Shown: positions 9,701-16,884 of the stretch, piece by piece | Layout: every line of letters begins with the position of its first letter | How positions within the stretch are numbered: the stretch's first letter is position 1 | Virus record (IMG/VR): IMGVR_UViG_3300025736_000228 | Span: 1 to 22,358 of that record | Direction: 5' to 3' (one strand) | Origin: a virus | Length of the DNA stretch: 22,358 nucleotides | The notes under the pieces: generated by a model | Databases searched by the model: none | Seen by the model: only the letters and a program-made list of their open reading frames with translations | What the model was told of the DNA's origin: nothing | Position numbers and translations under genes: made by a program

Positions 9701-10135
9701 TATTGGACAAATTTCGGTTGTACCAGTTGCTAATATAGCAACACTTGCAGCATTTATTTGAAATGCCCCTAATTTACTTGCAGCAGTACCGAGATTCAAT
9801 GCGTTTGTTGCACCACAAATATTTGTGATTTCATTCAGTGGAGTTGTGCCACCAAATTTAACATCTTGTCCAACTTTAGTTAAACCATTTGTTGCACCAG
9901 TTATACCTTCAGTTACAATTGAAGATTCTTTTTGAACTAAATCAACATCATCAACACCATTTTTCCACCAATATTCCACACCGAGAACATTTACTGTTAA
10001 ACCAGTATATCTATATGTTGGAATACCAGCATTTGCTGCTCCCACACTTGCCCAAGGTGTTGATATATTTAAATATCTATCATCAAAAGGTTTTATTCCT
10101 TGAAGACTATAATTGTCGTTAATTAAAATTGCCAT
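6746..10135 (-). CDS. Type A modular fibre/adhesin protein, 1129 aa
   Basis: This is the longest complete gene. Residues 1-75 form the type A start (MAILINDN, KPFDDRYLN, YTGLTVNVLGVEYWWKNG). Residues 365-491 form a fibre module seen in many phage tail proteins, with SLVSKLYVD, then VATTVNITL...IDSVSLVEGDRVLVKNQT, then NGIYDV and FTKFSQ. The NGL....V.LGG element recurs near residues 83, 195, 282, 589 and 744, and SPFTARQIPDA near 168 and 716. Residues 641-700 include a tandem 35-residue duplication (STLDILGATTLHSTLDVTG). Residues 816-962 are head-type beta-roll repeats capped by YQAGYSETGS. The last 90 residues (GQAFKIKDACGNAL...INTDYGALELVY) form a C-terminal domain shared with the genes at 11294-13369 and 13382-15121. 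It follows its B partner by 28 nt and ends at a terminator. A receptor-binding fibre role is inferred. Confidence 0.87.
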   Translation of the reverse strand: MAILINDNYSLQGIKPFDDRYLNISTPWASVGAANAGIPTYRYTGLTVNVLGVEYWWKNGVDDVDLVQKESSIVTEGITGATNGLTKVGQDVKFGGTTPLNEITNICGATNALNLGTAASKLGAFQINAASVAILATGTTEICPIGALTLDGSAISVKEVASYDSNKSPFTARQIPDAEWVTGCTSTAGIQTVNNGLTKVGTNAVLGGALTGNTSLTGTYDLSFSHTNINLTGSTAINLCGEVRLKSTPATYVGDILTYDSSDGAISKTTLSSLGGLTGATNGIGTTGQDVCLGGVLVANTAITGDFDLCLGTNASCLNTLQIYTEENIIVETDNNLTMSLSGGTIITSNLKGLCYGADYMDTFVNNSLVSKLYVDTVASGLDPKSAVLVATTVNITLNDLQTIDSVSLVEGDRVLVKNQTSGETNGIYDVVSGASWTRSNDFDGTTVGEVTEGALIPVLSGDTQINSSWILITKDPITVGTTPLVFTKFSQLLDVNAGAGIAISTVGETKTICVNLGSNSGLNTSSGLVVDSSIAGNALSLASGILNVNAASCGVTDAIPVGYNSTDCLVVACVDLISALGTPINSANNGLTKVGSNVVLGGALTGDTTISGAHTLALSSLTAFNATATDIGLTGAVGVIGAIDGSSTLDILGATTLHSTLDVTGATTITSLNASGAIDAESTLDILGATTLHSTLDVTGVTSLSAVASYLSDLSPFTARQIPDAAWVTGCTSTAGVQTVNNGLTKVGTNAVLGGALTGDTAISGAYTLSICDGAELNTTCGYQISGVTMLRTSTSEISSIYLGGAGSNGSGTDNIGIGCGALSANTTGEGNIAQGIYALCSNTSGRYNVAQGFYALCANTEGRDNLAIGSYALAYNIDGCRNLAQGYAALCENTSGDYNIAQGMNALLHNTTGCDNIAMGYRAGYENTTGCNNVVQGRCAFYSNVTGSTNVVIGYQAGYSETGSNKLHIANSQSCSLISGDFAAKTVTLDAKLTLSQTPTAGTTSDAVLVRNSGGEVRTVAGTELGEDNNIYNKTIVSANATGTTASTYVQLISGATTFTLPASPQDGQAFKIKDACGNALAAPITIDASSGLTIDGSQCALINTDYGALELVYGATNEWFSLAYIN
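7250..7690 (-). repeat. Head-type repeat array, about 9 units of 51 nt
   Basis: Residues 816-962 of the overlapping gene repeat N(I/L/V)AQG..ALC.NT(T/S)G. Unlike the arrays at 1193-2593, several units have Gln for the usual Ile in AIG, and Cys recurs at a fixed position before the Asn. Confidence 0.85.
8037..8191 (-). repeat. Tandem 105-nt duplication inside the 1129-residue fibre gene
   Basis: Positions 8037-8086 and 8142-8191 are identical over 50 nt at a 105-nt offset, which is 35 codons, so the frame is kept. The near-perfect identity points to a recent duplication. Confidence 0.9.
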
Positions 10136-10163
10136 ATTATTCTATTTTTATTTTCTGTCATTA

Positions 10164-11219
10164 TTAACTATATAAACACATTGGTACACCTGATGCCGTA
10201 CTTGTTATTCCACATGTGACATAAACTTTAAAATCACAACCAGTCCAACAACCCTGTCCTGATGTAACTGCAACAGTACAAGATGCTGCCCATAATTGAC
10301 CAGTTCCACCAATATCACCAGCATTTGCTGCACAAACCCACCATTTTGTTTTTAGTGTGCATCCATCAGGTGCTGCAAACCACAAATATTCTGTTGTGGC
10401 ATTAAATGTAATTGGAGTACTTGTACTAACACTACCAACGGTTTTTGTTCCACCAGTAATTATATCACTTGTTATTGTATCATTGGCATTTGTACCCCAA
10501 TACCAAGGCAAAATACCTGAAATTGAACTACTTGCAGGACTTGTACAACCTGAAGCCAGTGCTATTGCACATTCAGTGCCTTTACTACCAAGCACAGGAC
10601 TACCTTCATCATATCTTGTACAAACACCCCAAGATTGACTTCCTGAAACCACATCATAACTTGCATTAACTGCACTTGCAACCAAGTCACTACATGCTTG
10701 AAAACCTGCTGGCATTCCTGTACCTGTAAAACAATATGCATTTGGTAAACCACTTCGTTTATCACTAAGACTATCATATTGTGGGTCAATACAACCTCGA
10801 TTGAATGTACCTGTAGCCGTCTGTGATACATTACAACCAATTTCTTTAATACCACTACATGTTAATCCGATACCAAGACTTGGTGCTGTTATATCACCAT
10901 ATAATTCAGGAACTAAAATTTCCTCAAGTAAACAGTTGCTACTTTTTCCAGTTAAAACAGTACCAACAACTATTCCACCAACCTCTACGGCTGCTGGCGA
11001 TCCTAAATCATATATTGTGCTTGCAGTAAGACCAGTAACCAAATTATCATCAACATATTTTTTATCAATAACTTGAGTATCTCCAGTAAATGTTGGGTGC
11101 GTTTGATATTTTAAATCACCAACTGTTGCAATAGTGGTATTGCCAGATAATGATAATGTATTACCAGTTGCTTGATATGTTTTGGCATCGCTTAGATTAA
11201 TTTTTGTATTAAAAGCCAT
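10164..11219 (-). CDS. Type B fibre protein, 351 aa
   Basis: The start MAFNTKINLSDAKTYQ...LSLSGNTTI is the clearest example of the type B N-terminus. Residues about 47-62 hold the QVIDKKYVDDNLVTGL element, a variant of the SLV.K.YVD linker common in these genes. The C-terminal domain runs from VEVGGIVVGTVL...LLEEILVPELY through LPWYWGT and EYLWFAAPDG...KTKWWV to DFKVYVT, in register with the other two B proteins. There are about 16 cysteines (over 4%). There is no signal peptide or catalytic motif. The gene has its own upstream promoter motif at 11253-11261, directly after the 691-residue gene, and is followed after 28 nt by its type A partner. A fibre-tip or fibre-adaptor role is inferred. 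Confidence 0.85.
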   Translation of the reverse strand: MAFNTKINLSDAKTYQATGNTLSLSGNTTIATVGDLKYQTHPTFTGDTQVIDKKYVDDNLVTGLTASTIYDLGSPAAVEVGGIVVGTVLTGKSSNCLLEEILVPELYGDITAPSLGIGLTCSGIKEIGCNVSQTATGTFNRGCIDPQYDSLSDKRSGLPNAYCFTGTGMPAGFQACSDLVASAVNASYDVVSGSQSWGVCTRYDEGSPVLGSKGTECAIALASGCTSPASSSISGILPWYWGTNANDTITSDIITGGTKTVGSVSTSTPITFNATTEYLWFAAPDGCTLKTKWWVCAANAGDIGGTGQLWAASCTVAVTSGQGCWTGCDFKVYVTCGITSTASGVPMCLYS

Positions 11220-11252
11220 AATTTCGTATTTTATTTATTTCAATTATCTATT

Positions 11253-11261
11253 AATAAATAG
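11253..11261 (-). promoter_or_regulatory. CTATTTATT motif, weaker variant of the putative phage promoter
   Basis: Minus-strand AAACTATTTATTAATAG lies about 32 nt before the 351-residue gene in the only gap (74 nt) of the fibre run from 16308 to 10136. It differs from the other five sites at the first base. Confidence 0.35.
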
Positions 11262-11293
11262 TTTGAAATCAAGAAAAATACCTCAAAACATTA

Positions 11294-13369
11294 TTAATTT
11301 GTAAATGCTACTGCACTCCAAAAATATCCATTATATATGAATGTTGTTGACCCAAAATTGGTATTAATTAACGAACAGGTACATGAAACATCATTAATTC
11401 GATTACCATTACCATTAATTGTAATCGGATTACTTAATGCACCACCACAGATATCAGCAACACTAACTTTTTGACCACAACTTGGACTAATCATTAGATA
11501 TATGCACGATGCACCACTTACACCAATAAAACTATTGGCAGTTGTTGCTGTATATTGTGTAATTATATTACAAACATTAAGAATATTTGGTGAAACCTGT
11601 TTAATTTTTTTATCATTGGAATCCCAAACAAGTATTGCATCTAATGTTGTACCACCTGTTGGTGCTAATTGTAATGTTACAATACCACTTAAATTAATGG
11701 TTGTACCTGTTAAATTAATGGTCGTACCAGTTAAATTAATGGTCGTACCACTTAAATTTAAATTGGTTTGATTTATATTTAAAGTCTGTGCACCATTTAT
11801 TGTTGTTTCCCCCGTTAATGTACCACCAAGTTTAAGTTGTCGTCCCAATTTGGTTAATCCATTTGTAGCACCAGTAATTGTTAGATTTAATTCATTTCTT
11901 GTTGTACCAGTATAACCACTAAATATAACTATATCAAGTTTGGTGTCTGTTACACCACTAAGATAAACAATATCATTTTCTATGTCCTGTAATTGAGTTT
12001 CTGTTGTACCAGTATAACCATTAAATGTTGAAACATTTAATTTTGAATCTAATGCTGTTGATAGTGTTCCACCACTAATATCAACATCAAATTGACATGT
12101 TGAACCATTCCAAGACAATGAGTTACCAGCAAGACTCAGACCATCTACTGAAATTGTATGTTCACCAGTGGTACAAACTGTAATTGTTATTCCAGTACCT
12201 GCAACCACATCTGTAACTTGACCAAATTCTGTAAATATTAATGTATCACCAGAAGTTATTATATCAGGTGTAGTTAATACCCAAGTAGTACTTTTATTTG
12301 TTCCCGATATTACAAAGAAATACGAACCCTGAACAACTTCACCAGTAATTGGAGCAAAATCAAAATCTGATGTACGACCCCAAGTACCTGTAGTTGCACT
12401 ATATATACCATTAAAAGCACCATTTGTTTGATCTTTAACTAATATCCTGTTACCACTACCTATTATACTACTAACAGAAATCCCATCAATTGTTCCAGTA
12501 TCACCACTAAGTATTGTATTACCACTTGCTGGTGTTGTTGCTGCCTGAACTGCTTGTTTTGGATGTAAACCACTAGCAATCGTATCTACATATGTTTTAT
12601 CAACAAGTGAACGTGCGGTATAAAAAGTACTATAATTACCATCATATTCAATACCCTTTTGTTCCGCACCCGCTCTACAGTCATAAATTTTAAATCCACT
12701 ATTACATTTATTGATTTGAAAACCAACAGAATTACTGAAATCATCAAAATAACTTGATGATGTGTTACATTGTGATTTTAAATATATACCACCATTACAG
12801 TGATTATCAATAACAATTGGACTATTTTCATTATTAATACAAAATGAAATTGAAGAACCACTCTGACCCCAAATACAAGTATTATTAATCAACATTCCAC
12901 CTAAACATGCATCATCCCCACTAACACCCAAACCATTAACAGCACCCTGTAAACCAGTAACACTTAATGCTGGCATTTTATTTACTTTAGTTGTACCACT
13001 ATCCCATGTTAAAAAATAATAATCACCTACTTCAGTTACTGGTATTTGTGAAATACATATATTTGGCACAGTGACCCCTGATGTCACAACATCATATATG
13101 AAACCCGTAGCACCTGTAATTCCAGAACTACCTCTATATATAAGTTGTCCAACAGAACCAATATTACGAATAGCAGAAGTTAAACCACTTACATATTCAG
13201 CATCAACAATAGAACGAGCAATATAGTCACCACTTTTATCATTTAAATATTGAAAAGTACTACTATTTGCAAGAATCGTATTTCCTGATAGTGTTAATGT
13301 TCCACCAGTTTTTTGGTTGAACCCACTATCAAATAATGTTTGATTAGTTTTATAACTATATATTGGCAT
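11294..13369 (-). CDS. Hybrid B'/A fibre protein, 691 aa
   Basis: The N-terminus (MPIYSYKTNQTLFDSGFNQ...LTLSGNTIL) resembles type B, but the usual B C-terminal domain is absent. Instead the protein carries two YIARSIVDAEYV / FYTARSLVDKTYVD linkers, the fibre module with GNRILVKDQTNGAFNGIYS and LIFTEFGQV (about 275-405), NGL....LGG elements, three exact heptad-like GTTINLT repeats, and the C-terminal domain of type A proteins (ADICGGALSNPITIN...INTNFGST). It therefore looks like a B-type start joined to an A-type body. It follows the 579-residue gene after 12 nt in the same run. Cysteine-rich stretches occur around 180-240. A fibre role is inferred; no enzyme motif is seen. Confidence 0.85.
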   Translation of the reverse strand: MPIYSYKTNQTLFDSGFNQKTGGTLTLSGNTILANSSTFQYLNDKSGDYIARSIVDAEYVSGLTSAIRNIGSVGQLIYRGSSGITGATGFIYDVVTSGVTVPNICISQIPVTEVGDYYFLTWDSGTTKVNKMPALSVTGLQGAVNGLGVSGDDACLGGMLINNTCIWGQSGSSISFCINNENSPIVIDNHCNGGIYLKSQCNTSSSYFDDFSNSVGFQINKCNSGFKIYDCRAGAEQKGIEYDGNYSTFYTARSLVDKTYVDTIASGLHPKQAVQAATTPASGNTILSGDTGTIDGISVSSIIGSGNRILVKDQTNGAFNGIYSATTGTWGRTSDFDFAPITGEVVQGSYFFVISGTNKSTTWVLTTPDIITSGDTLIFTEFGQVTDVVAGTGITITVCTTGEHTISVDGLSLAGNSLSWNGSTCQFDVDISGGTLSTALDSKLNVSTFNGYTGTTETQLQDIENDIVYLSGVTDTKLDIVIFSGYTGTTRNELNLTITGATNGLTKLGRQLKLGGTLTGETTINGAQTLNINQTNLNLSGTTINLTGTTINLTGTTINLSGIVTLQLAPTGGTTLDAILVWDSNDKKIKQVSPNILNVCNIITQYTATTANSFIGVSGASCIYLMISPSCGQKVSVADICGGALSNPITINGNGNRINDVSCTCSLINTNFGSTTFIYNGYFWSAVAFTN
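11691..11753 (-). repeat. Three tandem 21-nt repeats coding GTTINL(T/S)
   Basis: Units at 11691-11711, 11712-11732 and 11733-11753 differ by only one or two bases and keep the frame. They lengthen a beta-strand-like shaft in the 691-residue fibre protein. Confidence 0.95.
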
Positions 13370-13381
13370 ACTATATTAATA

Positions 13382-15121
13382 TTAATGAGGCGTAACAGAA
13401 AATCCAATTACATCCCATTTGGCATTTTCACTATTATATATTGCACTTAATGAACCAAATGCTGTATCAATACATGAAAGAAAACTACCACCAAAGAATG
13501 AACCAGCAATTTGAACATAACAACTTGGTGTTGCATTACCACAAATATCTGAAACAATAATAACAGTACCATTTTTTGCAACACCATTAATATTAGGTTG
13601 TAAATTAACAACACTTCCACCCGACACACCAATATAATAATCAATTTCAGTTATATTATATGTTGGTATTGTTGGATTACAAACACTTTTTACCAATGCC
13701 CCACCAGTAACTCCACTTGTTATAACATATCCTGCATATGGTAAAACCCATCCAGTACAATTTGATGTAGCAATTAACATAGATTTACTTAGATAATTAG
13801 GAGTTGTTGGTTCTGTTGGAGTTAATGATCCTGCTATGGTATCACTAAGAAAATAAGTAGAATTTGGAATATATGATGCCGTAAGTCCTGTAACATAACC
13901 TGCTTGGGTTAATTCAAAACAATCAGCATTATAATATTTACTAACTATTCCCAGAACCTCACCATCATATAATCCATTTGCAATTGGTTTATTATAACAA
14001 CCACTAATAACAGTAGCACCACTCCATCCAACAACTTCACTATTCACAAATCCATGTCCTGTTTGACATATCATTTTAAAAATTCTTTCACCACCTCCAG
14101 CAGTTAAAGATTTGGTATCAACATATCTTTTCGTTACAAGAGACTCAGAAACAAATGATGAACTATAATCAGTAACATATGTAATACCACTTGGAACTAC
14201 ACGACTATCCGTTATGATAGTATCACCAGTTATTGTACCACCAAGTTTCACATCTGTCCCTACTTTTGTTAAACCATTTGATGCAGTAAGTAATTGAGTT
14301 CCAGTCGAACCCGAAAATCTAACATAGTTATCATCGTTTGTAATTTTGAGAATCTCTGGAGTATCACTTATTGGTGTTCTAAAATTCAGGTCTTGATCTG
14401 CTTTATAACTATATACTGGATTACCTATTGTAACTGTAGAACCAGTTGTTAGACTACCAGCACCTGTAATTGAAGTACCAAGATTTGTTTGCCATCCTGT
14501 GAGCCATGTAATTTCCTGATATGGTGTTCCAGAATAACTATATGGATTTGTTGAATTACCGACATCCGCTACAACATCACTCCAACTTAGAATCCATCCA
14601 CTTGTTCCAACATCATAAATCCAAGATTTAGTTCTTAATGAATTAACATATGCTCTACGAAGCGGACCGTTATGTGTTGGTGAACCGATTCTAATAATAC
14701 CATCAGCATCGGCATAATACCAATTATATTCTGAATAGTAATAACCATCAAATACGGTTGGTGTTATTGGAAAACCATTTAAATCAAGTCTTTGTATGCC
14801 CGTTTGTCCACTAAAATAACCCAGATTTGTTGCACCAGTGACAAAATCACCAACAAGTTGTTCCGATGCAAATTTTTTCTCTTCAAGATTATCATAAGCA
14901 ACACCAGTTTTAAACCAGTATTCAACATTTGTTTCACCTGTATATGATAATAAAACAGTTAAACCCAGATGTCTTTCACTAATAGGAATTGCTGTGGTTA
15001 CACCACTTTTAGCATCAACTAATGTAGTTCCACTATATGCAGTATTACCAGTACTCAGATATTTTGATTCGCTCGGTTTACCTGCGTTTATCTTAATGTT
15101 ATCATTTAATATTATTGCCAT
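13382..15121 (-). CDS. Type A fibre protein, 579 aa
   Basis: The N-terminus (MAIILNDNIKINAGKPSESKYLS..., HLGLTVLLSYTGETNVEYWFKTG) is type A. Its middle differs from the other A proteins: residues about 120-235 are rich in Tyr and Trp (FDGYYYSEYNWYYADADGII) and contain no beta-roll repeats. An NGLTKVGTDVKLGG element and an ESLVTKRYVDTKSL linker follow, then a region with GHGFVNSEVVGW. The last 90 residues (GTVIIVSDICGNA...IDTAFGSLSAIYN) form the shared A-type C-terminal domain. It lies 11 nt after its B partner (391 aa) and 12 nt before the 691-residue gene, so the three are probably one transcript. Stop is TAA. A fibre role is inferred. Confidence 0.85.
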   Translation of the reverse strand: MAIILNDNIKINAGKPSESKYLSTGNTAYSGTTLVDAKSGVTTAIPISERHLGLTVLLSYTGETNVEYWFKTGVAYDNLEEKKFASEQLVGDFVTGATNLGYFSGQTGIQRLDLNGFPITPTVFDGYYYSEYNWYYADADGIIRIGSPTHNGPLRRAYVNSLRTKSWIYDVGTSGWILSWSDVVADVGNSTNPYSYSGTPYQEITWLTGWQTNLGTSITGAGSLTTGSTVTIGNPVYSYKADQDLNFRTPISDTPEILKITNDDNYVRFSGSTGTQLLTASNGLTKVGTDVKLGGTITGDTIITDSRVVPSGITYVTDYSSSFVSESLVTKRYVDTKSLTAGGGERIFKMICQTGHGFVNSEVVGWSGATVISGCYNKPIANGLYDGEVLGIVSKYYNADCFELTQAGYVTGLTASYIPNSTYFLSDTIAGSLTPTEPTTPNYLSKSMLIATSNCTGWVLPYAGYVITSGVTGGALVKSVCNPTIPTYNITEIDYYIGVSGGSVVNLQPNINGVAKNGTVIIVSDICGNATPSCYVQIAGSFFGGSFLSCIDTAFGSLSAIYNSENAKWDVIGFSVTPH

Positions 15122-15132
15122 ATCTATATTTT

Positions 15133-16308
15133 TTAACTATTTCTTAATTCCATATTTGATAATGCTTCCGATTGATAATTGCTAACATATACTTGGTAAG
15201 ACTGACCAGTCCAAGAACCTGTTCCAACAGATGTAACACCAGTAACTGTCTCAGGTACTGGAAATAAATTACCACCACCACTTACAGCACCACCAATTAT
15301 ACCACTATTTAATGCATCAACATACCAACATGTTTTAGATGTACTTCCCGTTGGTGTTGCAAACCACAGATAATCATCACTGGTACTACCGAATATGACT
15401 TCTATTGTTCCTGTACTCGTACCAACGACCTTAGTACCACCACTTGTACCACCACAAGTATTACCAGTCATTTCATGTTTAATACAAGCAACAGACGGTC
15501 TATTTACACCTGCTGATGCACCACTACTTGACAATGTTCCCCAATACCAAGGATAAACACCAGTTATTACTCTATAACAACTAGTCGTAGCACTTGCTAC
15601 TAACGGTGCAGAATATGTATTACCACTACTATCATATGGTTGTGTTCCACCACTATAACAAACACATGAATATATATAATTCGAATCAAGACCAATAGTA
15701 TTTGAACCAAACCAATAGGTATTGGTTGGAAGAGAAGATAGACAAGTATAATCAATACTAAAAGCAGAATATGTGTAACCTGACGCACCACAACTTCTAC
15801 AATCACTTAATGCTGAATATTGTGGATTTATCGTACCCGGATTAAACACCGTTATTCCACTAATATTCGAAATATAACCAACTTCATATAATGTTGTTGA
15901 TGGACTGATTGTAAATGAAGAAATACTTGGATTAGTTAATGTTGGATATAATGTTGGAACTAAAATATCGTGTAATATATCAACAACCTGTTCATTATAT
16001 AGATTTTCTCCAGCAACTAAACCACCAACAGTTGTTGTTGCTGATTCATTGTATGGATAAATACCTGTAGCACCAGTTGCACTTGATTCTTTTAATTTAA
16101 TAACAGGAATTACTCCACCATCATCATATGTTAAAACAAAATTATTTGTTGCACCCGTTGCTTGAATAGGTATGTTAACACTACTATCACCAACAAGGGT
16201 TAAACCAGTTGTTGTTGCTATTTGGGTTTGACCCGATAACGTCAGTTCACTACCTTTTAACTGTTTAAATTGAGTATCGTCTAAATTTGGTCTTGCGAAA
16301 AATGCCAT
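15133..16308 (-). CDS. Type B fibre protein, 391 aa, first gene of the fibre run
   Basis: The start MAFFARPNLDDTQFKQLKG...LTLSGQTQI is type B. From about residue 90 the shared domain runs TVGGLVAGENL...ILHDILVPTLYP, LYEVGYISN, NPQYSALSD, VYPWYWGT, FGSTSDDYLWFATP, KTCWYV and a final YQVYVS. It is more Tyr/Ser-rich and less Cys-rich (9 Cys) than the other two B proteins. The leader before the ATG is long: a putative promoter motif lies about 93 nt upstream, with a stable hairpin between. There is no Shine-Dalgarno sequence, and the start is the first ATG after the A-rich leader. It leads a run of B-A genes. A structural fibre role is inferred from paralogy within the window. Confidence 0.85.
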   Translation of the reverse strand: MAFFARPNLDDTQFKQLKGSELTLSGQTQIATTTGLTLVGDSSVNIPIQATGATNNFVLTYDDGGVIPVIKLKESSATGATGIYPYNESATTTVGGLVAGENLYNEQVVDILHDILVPTLYPTLTNPSISSFTISPSTTLYEVGYISNISGITVFNPGTINPQYSALSDCRSCGASGYTYSAFSIDYTCLSSLPTNTYWFGSNTIGLDSNYIYSCVCYSGGTQPYDSSGNTYSAPLVASATTSCYRVITGVYPWYWGTLSSSGASAGVNRPSVACIKHEMTGNTCGGTSGGTKVVGTSTGTIEVIFGSTSDDYLWFATPTGSTSKTCWYVDALNSGIIGGAVSGGGNLFPVPETVTGVTSVGTGSWTGQSYQVYVSNYQSEALSNMELRNS

Positions 16309-16373
16309 ATCTTTTTATTTATTATTTGCTCTTATTTCCGTAACTACATGACCGTCCAGTAACTTACTAAATT

Positions 16374-16389
16374 CGAACTCTGGAGTTCG
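16374..16389 (-). promoter_or_regulatory. Hairpin in the 5' leader of the first fibre gene
   Basis: On the minus strand CGAACTC and GAGTTCG are separated by two bases. An outer CGTAAC (16390-16395) can pair with GTTACG about 50 nt further downstream, and a second GTTAC lies between, so two alternative folds exist. The element sits between the promoter motif and the start at 16308, so it would be in the mRNA leader. Confidence 0.55.
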
Positions 16390-16400
16390 GTTACGTTTAT

Positions 16401-16409
16401 AATAAATAC
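16401..16409 (-). promoter_or_regulatory. GTATTTATT motif, putative phage promoter of the fibre run
   Basis: Minus-strand TTTTGTATTTATTATAAACG lies between a strong terminator and the first fibre gene. It has the core shared by six sites in the window. Confidence 0.45.
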
Positions 16410-16436
16410 AAAAGAAATGGTTTAAAATTCATCTAA

Positions 16437-16477
16437 AATAAAAAAACCCTCACTAATATTTCTATTAATGAAGGTTT
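16437..16477 (-). terminator. Strong rho-independent terminator before the fibre run
   Basis: Minus-strand AAACCTTCATTAATA and TATTAGTGAGGGTTT form a 15-bp stem closed by a GAAA tetraloop and followed by seven T. Two positions are G-U pairs only in minus-strand RNA and would be A-C mismatches on the plus strand, so the hairpin is specific to minus-strand transcripts. Confidence 0.93.
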
Positions 16478-16884
16478 CAATTACTTGTTGCCGAAAAAAA
16501 GACCTGTTCCTCAGAACCTGACCTGACTTAACATAGACACAACAACTATTCCTTTTTTTGAAAAAACTCAGTACTGCTACTGATAAAAATCATTCTTAAC
16601 CATTCATGCGTCTACAACGCAGTCTCAAATGTTAGGTGGTATGCCCCTTTTTTAAAAAATTCTGATACCAACAACCAAAAAAAATTAATCATTTAGACAT
16701 TGCAATTATGTGAGGCACTACTTGGAATGTAATTTCTCGGATTTGCCAGCCTTTTCATGTTCATCTAAATTCGGAATCCTTTTCCATGTTGTTCAGATTC
16801 CTTGATTAATACTTTAAAATCATGCTCCATGCCGTTTCATGGGTATTAAAACCGCCAAATTGGGGGTATGCATAAATTTAAATT
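16478..16884 (-). other. Long intergenic region, possible structured RNA or 3' UTR
   Basis: About 400 nt between the GIY-YIG stop and the terminator hold no convincing long reading frame. Visible minus-strand structures include GGAATC...GATTCC (around 16776-16804), TGCGT-TGTAG-ACGCA near 16610-16625, and GTTC-TGAG-GAAC near 16505-16520. The base composition is less AT-rich than other gaps. A split small reading frame at 16693-16830 is listed separately. Known tmRNA, RNase P or group I intron core motifs were not recognised. Candidate roles are a non-coding RNA, a long 3' UTR, or the remains of a lost gene. Confidence 0.4.
16693..16830 (-). pseudogene. Possible small or broken gene, 45 codons with an internal TAG
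   Basis: From ATG at 16830 the frame reads MEHDFKVLIKESEQHGKGF, RI, then TAG at 16765-16767, then continues in frame as MNMKRLANPRNYIPSSASHN to TAA at 16693-16695. The peptide composition looks more like real protein than the usual translation of a gap. It could be a decayed fragment, two tiny peptides or chance. TAG recoding is not supported elsewhere in the window. Confidence 0.25.

Noticed and set aside
1-16308. Variable fibre genes as possible targets of a diversity-generating retroelement
   Set aside because: No reverse transcriptase gene and no template/variable repeat pair with adenine-specific changes is seen in the window.
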